This document shows positions 1 through 6,110 of a DNA stretch of 17,227 bases, piece after piece. The stretch comes from Myxococcales bacterium (lineage in GTDB: Bacteria; Myxococcota; Myxococcia; Myxococcales; Myxococcaceae). The position numbers were made by a program, and so were the translations under genes. Each line of letters starts with the position of its first letter. The stretch's first letter is position 1. The notes below the pieces were generated by a model that was not told the DNA's origin, did no database searches, and saw nothing but the letters and a program-made list of their open reading frames with translations. The DNA is taken from contig PMBV01000095.1 in the NCBI GenBank assembly GCA_003153055.1, forward strand, positions 1-17,227. The letters are read 5' to 3'.

Positions 1-1
1 C

Positions 2-1270
2 GGTGGGAGCAACTCCGGCGGCGGGAACGGCAGCGCTGGCGGCGGAGGAGGAAGTCACTGCAACCCGAACGTGTGGGTCTTCATGGGCGAGGACCCCAGC
101 GCCTGCGAGGGCCACCTCGGAGAGAACTGCGGATGGACCCCCGACAACCAGAGCCAGGGCTACCACTGTCAGACCGTGTCCTGGGGCATAGGCTGTGAGC
201 CCGGTGGCCAGACATGCCCCGGAGAAAACACGGGAGGCGGCAGCGGCAACACCGGCGGCGGCAACGGCAATACCGGCGGAGGCAACGGCAACACCGGCGG
301 CGGCTCGGATACACCAGCGGGCTTCGTCCTCAGCCCATACAAAGACGTCACCATCTCGCTCGACTGGAACACCGGTGAGATGGCCACCACGCTCTCCGGC
401 TCCCGGACGGCCATCGGGGCGGACCTGGTAGCCCACGGCGGCAAGGCGATCTCCCTCGCCTTCGCCACGGGTGAGTGCGGGAGCGAGAACTGGGGGGGAA
501 TGTCAGGCACCTCGATGGCCTCGACCAACGTCCCCAAGCTCACCGCTGCCCACGCCGGCTACATTCTGTCGACCGGAGGCGCGGGAGGGACCTTCACCTG
601 TGGCTCCGACTCGGGCTTCTCGACCTTCATCGACCGCTGGATGTCTCCGTACCTCATCGGAGTGGACCTCGACATCGAAGGGGGCCAATCTCAGGCGGTG
701 GTGAGTGCGCTCGTCACTCGAATACTCAGCGCCCACCAGAAGTACCCGAACCTCCGTTTCAGCCTCACCCTGGCGACCTCGGCGACCAACGACGGCTCGT
801 CGAACGCGCACTCCATGGGCGGGAGCGCGCCGGACAACCTCAACCAGTACGGCGACTGGGCGGTCTCGGCGGTCTTCTCTCAAGCGGGCAGCACCTGGCC
901 GAGCTACGTCACGGTCAACCTGATGACCATGGACTACGGCAGCGAGTGTCTCAAACGCAGCGGGGTCTGCGACATGGGTCAGTCAGCTGTGCAGGCGGCG
1001 TACAACCTGCACGACCACTGGGGCGTGCCATGGAGCAGCATCGAGCTGACGCCGATGATCGGCGGCAACGATGACCAGGCCGAGCACTTCACCCTCGCCG
1101 ACACCGACGTGGTGGCGAGCTTCGCCAAGCAGCTGGGGTTGGCGGGCGTGCACTACTGGTCCTTCGATCGCGATGTCGACTGCGCTCCCGGACCGGCCTC
1201 GGCGACCTGCAACTCACTGGGCGGAGTGGGCACCTACGGCTTCTTGTCCCGGTTCGTGGCCGGGCTGTAG
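2..1270 (+). CDS. GH18 chitinase-like secreted hydrolase, 5'-truncated
   Basis: The frame is open from the window edge, so the N-terminus and any signal peptide lie outside; the first Met inside (71) falls within a domain and is probably not the start. Order seen: Gly/Ser/Asn linker, a short module with six Cys (codons 59-223), a second Gly-rich linker of four 7-residue repeats, then a GH18 barrel to the C-terminus. GH18 hallmarks are the DxDxE motif in GVDLDIEGG (catalytic Glu codon 677-679), NLMTMDYG near 918, and a late YWSFDRD strand around 1153-1173. Family knowledge: GH18 enzymes cleave beta-1,4-GlcNAc linkages by substrate-assisted catalysis, here presumably outside the cell on chitin or fungal wall. 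It could also be an endo-beta-N-acetylglucosaminidase. The Cys module may bind carbohydrate, but I do not recognise it. The next gene starts 73 bp downstream on the same strand. Confidence 0.85.
   Translation, partial: GGSNSGGGNGSAGGGGGSHCNPNVWVFMGEDPSACEGHLGENCGWTPDNQSQGYHCQTVSWGIGCEPGGQTCPGENTGGGSGNTGGGNGNTGGGNGNTGGGSDTPAGFVLSPYKDVTISLDWNTGEMATTLSGSRTAIGADLVAHGGKAISLAFATGECGSENWGGMSGTSMASTNVPKLTAAHAGYILSTGGAGGTFTCGSDSGFSTFIDRWMSPYLIGVDLDIEGGQSQAVVSALVTRILSAHQKYPNLRFSLTLATSATNDGSSNAHSMGGSAPDNLNQYGDWAVSAVFSQAGSTWPSYVTVNLMTMDYGSECLKRSGVCDMGQSAVQAAYNLHDHWGVPWSSIELTPMIGGNDDQAEHFTLADTDVVASFAKQLGLAGVHYWSFDRDVDCAPGPASATCNSLGGVGTYGFLSRFVAGL
227..310 (+). repeat. Four tandem 21-bp units coding a Gly/Asn linker
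   Basis: Four in-frame copies of a 21-bp unit encode NTGGGSG, NTGGGNG, NTGGGNG and NTGGGSD. They form the flexible spacer between the Cys-rich module and the GH18 domain. Such units can gain or lose copies by slippage without breaking the frame. Confidence 0.85.
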
Positions 1271-1280
1271 CCCTGGCAGC

Positions 1281-1297
1281 TGGCAACGCCCTTGACA
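1281..1297 (+). promoter_or_regulatory. Possible promoter element ahead of the CE2 esterase
   Basis: This 73-bp gap holds a perfect TTGACA (1292-1297), but nothing resembling TATAAT follows at 16-18 bp. The same stretch read as 1281-1296 resembles a sigma-54 site (TGGCA, then TTG at -12 spacing), but the expected GC at -12 is GA. Either reading is weak. The gene could also be transcribed from upstream. Confidence 0.25.
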
Positions 1298-1343
1298 GCG
1301 CACATGACGATCGGGTTTTCGTGGGCCCGACTCCAGACCCAGG

Positions 1344-2684
1344 GTGAGTGTGCGCCGTTCTCTTCTCGTGATGAGCTGTGTCGTCGTCGCCGCCACCATA
1401 GGATGCGTCGGTCAGCTTCAGGCGCTGCCTGATGGATCGCTGGGGAGCACCGGTGATGGCGGCTCCTCGGACGCCGGCACTCCCGCGACCGACGCCGGAA
1501 CCGGAGGAGGCGACCGAGACGGGGGCCACACCCCGGTCGACTCGGGTACCTCGACGCCAGACGCCTCGACCCCCGACAGCTCGAGCCCGGAGATCCGGTT
1601 TACCGGGCGCTGGGAGTTCAGCGACCCGGCGCACCCCAAAGCCAACTTCTCTGGCTCCGGCCTGGAGGCAAGCTTCAGCGGCACCCAGGTCAGCGTGACG
1701 CTCCTGGTGGACTCGTACAAAGACCTGTACTTGATGTCGGTGGTCGATGGCGCAAAGCCAGTGCGAACCAAGTGCAGCACCGGGCAACACGCCTACGCTC
1801 TGGCGACTGGGCTGGCGGCAGGGCAACATACCGTGCGGCTCGCCCTGGAGACCGAGGGCATGTATGGCTCTGTGCAATTCCGCAGCCTCGACCTCGGGAG
1901 TGGAACGCTCCTCGCTCCGCCGCCACGGGCCGCGCTGCGCATGGAGGTCATCGGTGATTCAATCACCTGTGGCTACGGCAACAACGGCACCGTCACCATC
2001 GAGGACCAGTCCAACAACTGGAGCGCGCCGACGTGTCAATTCAGCACCGCGAGTGAGAGCAACTACATGGCCTACGGCTCGGTCCTCGCGCGCCTGCTCG
2101 GAGCCGAGGTGGTGAGCATTTGCTTCTCGGGCAAGGGCGTCTACCAGGACCTCGATGGGAACGTCGATTCCGCGAGCGAGCCTCAGCTCCCCAGCTACTA
2201 CCAGGACGCGCTGGTGGCTGAGGCCGGCAACCACATTGCGCTCCACCAGTACCCCTACCCCGTCGCGGGGCACGCCCAGCCGTACGACGTCGTCCTCATC
2301 AACCTGGGCACCAACGACATCACCGGCGCGGGCAGCAAGGTCCCGTCCACCACGCCGCTCCGGGCGGCGTACGCGAAGCTGCTCGGCGAGGTCCGCGCCA
2401 ACAACCCGAACGCGCAGGTCTTCCTCACCATCGGCACGATGACCAGCGACCCTGTGCTCTCTCAGTTCGAGACCGAGCTGGACGCGATCATCACCGCGGC
2501 GGGTGACACCAAGCTCCATCGCGTCACGCTCAACGAAGTGGACTCGAGCCTGGGCGTGGGCTGCGACTGGCACCCGACCGCCGCCGAGGATCTCCGCATG
2601 GCGCTCCAGTTGCTGCACCAGATGGAGCCCATCCTCGGCGTCACCGGGCGCACCACCGACCCGAACCCCTACTCCGGGGGCTGA
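1344..2684 (+). CDS. CE2-type SGNH/GDSL carbohydrate esterase lipoprotein
   Basis: The 446-residue product starts with a signal peptide and a somewhat atypical lipobox (ATIGC, Cys21). An Asp/Gly/Ser/Thr-rich spacer runs to about residue 85. A beta-sandwich-like domain follows (about 86-190, containing a phenylalanine-rich FTGRWEF start), then an SGNH hydrolase domain. Catalytic blocks are visible: GDSITCGYG with Ser206, LGTND with Asn324, and CDWHPT with Asp408 and His410. The sandwich-plus-SGNH layout fits carbohydrate esterase family 2, whose members remove acetyl groups from xylan or other glycans. GTG 1344 and GTG 1350 are both possible starts; neither has a strong ribosome site. It lies between a GH18 and a GH54 enzyme, which supports a role in polymer breakdown at the cell surface. 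The substrate cannot be read from sequence. Confidence 0.85.
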   Translation: MSVRRSLLVMSCVVVAATIGCVGQLQALPDGSLGSTGDGGSSDAGTPATDAGTGGGDRDGGHTPVDSGTSTPDASTPDSSSPEIRFTGRWEFSDPAHPKANFSGSGLEASFSGTQVSVTLLVDSYKDLYLMSVVDGAKPVRTKCSTGQHAYALATGLAAGQHTVRLALETEGMYGSVQFRSLDLGSGTLLAPPPRAALRMEVIGDSITCGYGNNGTVTIEDQSNNWSAPTCQFSTASESNYMAYGSVLARLLGAEVVSICFSGKGVYQDLDGNVDSASEPQLPSYYQDALVAEAGNHIALHQYPYPVAGHAQPYDVVLINLGTNDITGAGSKVPSTTPLRAAYAKLLGEVRANNPNAQVFLTIGTMTSDPVLSQFETELDAIITAAGDTKLHRVTLNEVDSSLGVGCDWHPTAAEDLRMALQLLHQMEPILGVTGRTTDPNPYSGG

Positions 2685-3009
2685 GGCTCCCTCACCACGG
2701 CACGGGTGTGCCGCGCCAATCGACGAAGCTTCCGGTTTGCGAGAGCGCGGCCCCCTCCACCACTCGCATGAGACCGCCGTGCCGTCGAGCTCGCACGGTT
2801 CCCCCGCACCCGACGACCATCGCCACGGGCGTCCAAGCTGTGTGGAATCAGCCAACGCGCTCCAAGGGTCACGCGGGCATCCCCTCACGTCGGCGTCAAA
2901 GCACGGGGAGCAGCGCCTCTACGTCGCCCAGTGACCCGATTTCCTTCGAACGGCATCTGATCTCCCCGAGAACTCTTCGAAACGTGCGCCCATTACCGAC
3001 CGAGAACCC
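2685..3009. other. 325-bp intergenic region, no gene supported
   Basis: I see no RNA gene, convincing terminator or convincing promoter here. Short open frames are shadows or frame read-through with poor composition. Two CTTCGAA heptamers (2944-2950 and 2975-2981) lie 31 bp apart ahead of the GH54 gene; see findings. Confidence 0.6.
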
Positions 3010-4317
3010 ATGAACCATGCCGCCCGAGTCCTTATCGTGGCCTCTTGCGGGTTGTGGGCCGCATGCGGCGATGGGCTGGTCGGAGACATCGGCCTCTGCT
3101 CGTTTGATGGGACCTGCCATGACGCAGGGAACTCTCCTCCTCCTCGCGGTGGCGGCGGCGATGGCGTCGGCGGAGGAGGTATCGGCGGCGGTGGCATCAG
3201 CGGCGGTGGTGTGGGCGGCGGCAGCGGCGGCAGCGGCGGCAGCGGTGGAGGTTTCAGCGGTACCGGCGGTGGCACCGGCGCCGGCGGCGGTGGCGGTGGC
3301 AGGGGGGTGGACGGCGGCTCGACGCCTGAGGGCGGCGGTGGCGGCGCCGCAGCCCGGCCGTGTGACATCTACGCCGACGCCGGAACCCCCTGCGTGTCGG
3401 CGCACAGCACAGTGAGGGCGCTCTACGCAGCGTACTCCGGCGCGCTCTACCAGGTGAAGAAGTCCGACGGCTCTACCAAGGAAATCCCCGTGTCCGCACC
3501 GGGAGGCTTCGTCGACATCTCGGTCCAGGACTCGTTCTGCTCGGGCTCGACGTGCACCATCTCCGTCCTCTACGATCAATCACCTCAGAAGAACGACCTG
3601 CGCAAGGCTCCGTCGGGGGCGACCTGGCTTCCCAACGGGGGCAAGGAGTCTAGCGCCACCAAGGGCCGCATCACCGTGAGCGGGCATGTCGCGTACGGCA
3701 TCTACGTGACGGCCGACAGCGTGGCGTACCGCAACAACGCCACCAAGGGAGTCGCCACCGGCGACCAGGCCGAGTCCATGTACATGGTGGTGGATGGCAA
3801 GCGCTTCAGCAACAGTTGTTGCTTCGATTACGGGAACGCCGAGACGAACAGCAAAGACGACGGCAACGGCACCATGGAGGCCCTCTACTGGGGTACCGAC
3901 ACCACGTGGGGCGGGAAGGGCGACGGCAACGGCCCCTGGCTGGCGGCGGACCTCGAGAATGGAATGTTCAAGAGCGACAAGGGCGGTTGGCAGACGACCT
4001 CGACCTCGCCGAACGCCAAGTCCATCATCGCCACCTTCGCCACGGGTTTCTTGAAGGGCCCATCGGGGAACCACTTTGCGCTCAAGGGCGGAGACGCGCA
4101 GTCGGGCAAGCTCGTCACCACCTGGGACAGCGTCCGGCCCTCACCTGGCTACGCCCCCAAGAAGCTCGAGGGTGCCATCATTCTGGGCACCGGCGGCGAT
4201 GGCAGCAACGGCGGGACTGGCACCTTCTACGAGGGGGCCATGACCATCGGGAACCCATCGGATGCTGTCGACGACGCCATCCAGGCCAACATCGTCTCGG
4301 CGGGTTACGGGAAGTAG
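3010..4317 (+). CDS. GH54 alpha-L-arabinofuranosidase lipoprotein
   Basis: This 435-residue protein has a short signal peptide ending at a probable lipoprotein Cys19 (LWAAC, not a textbook lipobox). A very Gly-rich spacer follows (about residues 47-98). From about 117 to the C-terminus lies a domain closely resembling the catalytic domain of fungal AbfB: PCDIYADAGTPCVSAHST, FCSGSTCTISVLYDQS, NSCCFDYGNAET and LEGAIILGTGGDGSNGG. By comparison with Aspergillus AbfB (Glu221 nucleophile and Asp297 acid/base, known for the family), the equivalents are Glu290 in TMEALYWG and Asp397 in GGDGSNGG. The reaction is release of terminal alpha-L-arabinofuranosyl groups from arabinan or arabinoxylan. The C-terminal arabinose-binding CBM42 domain of fungal enzymes is absent; the protein stops right after the catalytic domain. 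The ATG has no strong ribosome site. It is the third carbohydrate-active gene in a row on this strand. Confidence 0.93.
   Translation: MNHAARVLIVASCGLWAACGDGLVGDIGLCSFDGTCHDAGNSPPPRGGGGDGVGGGGIGGGGISGGGVGGGSGGSGGSGGGFSGTGGGTGAGGGGGGRGVDGGSTPEGGGGGAAARPCDIYADAGTPCVSAHSTVRALYAAYSGALYQVKKSDGSTKEIPVSAPGGFVDISVQDSFCSGSTCTISVLYDQSPQKNDLRKAPSGATWLPNGGKESSATKGRITVSGHVAYGIYVTADSVAYRNNATKGVATGDQAESMYMVVDGKRFSNSCCFDYGNAETNSKDDGNGTMEALYWGTDTTWGGKGDGNGPWLAADLENGMFKSDKGGWQTTSTSPNAKSIIATFATGFLKGPSGNHFALKGGDAQSGKLVTTWDSVRPSPGYAPKKLEGAIILGTGGDGSNGGTGTFYEGAMTIGNPSDAVDDAIQANIVSAGYGK
3148..3303 (+). repeat. Low-complexity GGC/GGT tract coding a poly-Gly linker
   Basis: About 50 codons are almost only Gly with scattered Ser, Val, Ile, Phe, Thr and Asp. 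The tract joins the lipoprotein N-terminus to the GH54 domain. No fixed repeat length is clear. On the opposite strand it reads as a spurious Pro/Ala-rich frame. Confidence 0.8.
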
Positions 4318-4375
4318 CCCCGGCGAGCTCTTCGAAGGTAGCCTCGAGGTCGCCACGCCGGTGAAAATTCCGGGC

Positions 4376-4387
4376 TACACTCGGCCC
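4376..4387 (+). promoter_or_regulatory. -10 box TACACT six nt before the M1 peptidase start
   Basis: TACACT occupies 4376-4381 and the six bases 4382-4387 lead directly to ATG 4388. A transcript started from such a box would begin at or next to the A of ATG, so it would be leaderless. No clear -35 is seen. The same arrangement recurs before genes at 10156 and 16593. Confidence 0.55.
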
Positions 4388-6103
4388 ATGCGTCGAGGGC
4401 TCGAGGTCACCTGGCTGGTCTCCGCGCTCGCCCTGCCCGTGCTCGCCGCGCCGCCGGTCGAGGTGCAGATCGCCCTCGAAGGGCTTCGGAGTGGTGAGCG
4501 CGCCCGCCTCGAGAAGGCCGCTGGCCCGGTTGAGAACCTTCCGCTCTACCGAGTGGAGCTCGACGTCGACCCGGTTCGCCGCACAGTCCAGGGCCGCGTC
4601 CTCCTCACCCTCACCCCGAACAAACCGCTCAGCGAGCTTCACCTCCGCCTCACACCGAACGCGGCCCACCCCGGCGCCGTCGCCGTGACGGGCGTCGAGC
4701 TGGACGGCGAGAAACTTCCGCTCCGTCAGGTCGACCGCTCGCTCCTGCGGGTGCGGTTCCCAGTGCCGCTAGAGCCCCGAAAGCCCAGCACGCTCCTCTT
4801 CAAGCTCGCGGCCAAGGTCCCGCTCCTCCCTGAGCACGAGGCCGTTGGCCTGCCCGACGATGGCCCCGGTGACTACGGTGCCTTCAGCGCCAGCTCCGAC
4901 CTGGTCAGCCTCGTGGGCATCGTACCCATGGTGGCGCCCATGAAAGGAGACGGAGCGCTCGCCGAGGGGCCCGCCGGCATCGGAGACCTCGGCACCTTCG
5001 ACCCGTCGAACTTCGTCCTCGCGGTGACGGTGCCGGCCGGGTGGCGAGCCCTCGCGCCAGGGCTCCTCTCGGGAGAGATCCCCGAGAAGAGCGGCCGCCA
5101 GCGCTTCACCTACGCCCTGGCCGCGGCCCGCGAGCTCCCCGTTCTCATCACCCAGGGCTACGTCTCCGAGGCCCGGAAGCTGGGAGACATCACCATCGAG
5201 TCGTGGCACTCGAGCCGAGACACGGCGAGCGGGAGGCGGGCCCTCGACGACGCCGCCCAAGCCCTCGAGCTTCTCGACAGCCGGCTCGGCGCCTACCCGT
5301 TCAAGACGCTGCGGGTGGTGGAGGCTCGTTTCCGAGCTGGCGCCGGTGGCATGGAGTTCCCCGGGTTGGTCACCATCTCTCGCGCGCTCTACCAGGGCAC
5401 CGTCAACCCCCTGGCGGCGCTGGGCCTGGGAGCCCTGGGCGACAACGAAGCGTTGGCTCAGTTGATGGGTGACCTGGGCCCGGCGCTCAAGCGCCTCTTC
5501 GACGCCACCCTCGAGTTCACCATCGAGCACGAGGTCGCCCACCAGTACTTCGCCATGCTGGTGGGGAACGACCCGATCCTCGAGCCGGTGGTGGACGAGG
5601 CCCTCACTCAGCACGTCGCGTTGCTGCTGATGGAGTGGCGCCACGGGAAGAAGGCCGCCGACGAGCTCCGCGACGCGCAGCTCAAGGCCGCCTACCAGCT
5701 CCACCGAATGGTAGGAGGCAAGGACGCCGCCGCCAACCGTCCCACCTGGGCCTTCGACTCGAACGTGGAGTACGCCGCCCTGGTGTATGGGAAGGCCCCG
5801 CTCCTCTTCGATGCCTTTCGCCAGCGCCTGGGGAGTGATGCGTGGGTGTCGGTGCTCCGGACCTACGTCGAGGAAGGCCGCTACCGCTGGGTGACCTCAT
5901 CGACCCTGCTCGAGCTGGCCGAACGCCTGTACCCGAAGGACGCGGGGACCATGCGGGCGCTCCAGCGCCGCTGGTGGGACGAAGCCCACGGTGACGAGGA
6001 CATCGGCGTCATCTCTGCCGAGCTGTCGGGCGCCGGCAGTGGGCTCGACCCCAAGATGGTCGAGGAGTACGAGGAAGCGCTCAAGCAACTGCTTGGCGAA
6101 TGA
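4388..6103 (+). CDS. Exported M1-family (gluzincin) zinc metallopeptidase
   Basis: I chose ATG 4388 because it begins a clear signal peptide (MRRGLEVTW, hydrophobic core, LAAPP cleavage region) and lies six nt behind a -10-like box; the frame is open further upstream without similarity. The mature part of the 571-residue product has a beta-rich N-terminal region (about 45-250), then a thermolysin-like domain. Zinc site: HEVAH at 381-385 and a third ligand Glu404 (HExxH-x18-E). The substrate-binding motif is GGMEFPG (Glu323), a variant of the GAMEN motif seen in M1 enzymes. Tyr467 in LVYGKAPLL fits the transition-state Tyr. Probable role: periplasmic or outer-surface aminopeptidase or peptidase. 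It is shorter than aminopeptidase N, lacking the large C-terminal helical domain. It ends 7 bp before the sulfatase-like gene, implying cotranscription. Confidence 0.88.
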   Translation: MRRGLEVTWLVSALALPVLAAPPVEVQIALEGLRSGERARLEKAAGPVENLPLYRVELDVDPVRRTVQGRVLLTLTPNKPLSELHLRLTPNAAHPGAVAVTGVELDGEKLPLRQVDRSLLRVRFPVPLEPRKPSTLLFKLAAKVPLLPEHEAVGLPDDGPGDYGAFSASSDLVSLVGIVPMVAPMKGDGALAEGPAGIGDLGTFDPSNFVLAVTVPAGWRALAPGLLSGEIPEKSGRQRFTYALAAARELPVLITQGYVSEARKLGDITIESWHSSRDTASGRRALDDAAQALELLDSRLGAYPFKTLRVVEARFRAGAGGMEFPGLVTISRALYQGTVNPLAALGLGALGDNEALAQLMGDLGPALKRLFDATLEFTIEHEVAHQYFAMLVGNDPILEPVVDEALTQHVALLLMEWRHGKKAADELRDAQLKAAYQLHRMVGGKDAAANRPTWAFDSNVEYAALVYGKAPLLFDAFRQRLGSDAWVSVLRTYVEEGRYRWVTSSTLLELAERLYPKDAGTMRALQRRWWDEAHGDEDIGVISAELSGAGSGLDPKMVEEYEEALKQLLGE

Positions 6104-6109
6104 AGGTGG
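6103..6109 (+). promoter_or_regulatory. Ribosome binding site overlapping the upstream stop codon
   Basis: AAGGTGG begins with the last A of the upstream TGA stop (6101-6103), close before ATG 6111. It fixes the start of the sulfatase-like gene over longer alternatives that overlap the peptidase gene, and suggests translational coupling of the two. Confidence 0.6.
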
Positions 6110-6110
6110 A

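Noticed and set aside
2919..3368. Pro-rich minus-strand frame with a start near 3368
   Set aside because: It is the complement of the poly-Gly tract in the GH54 gene.
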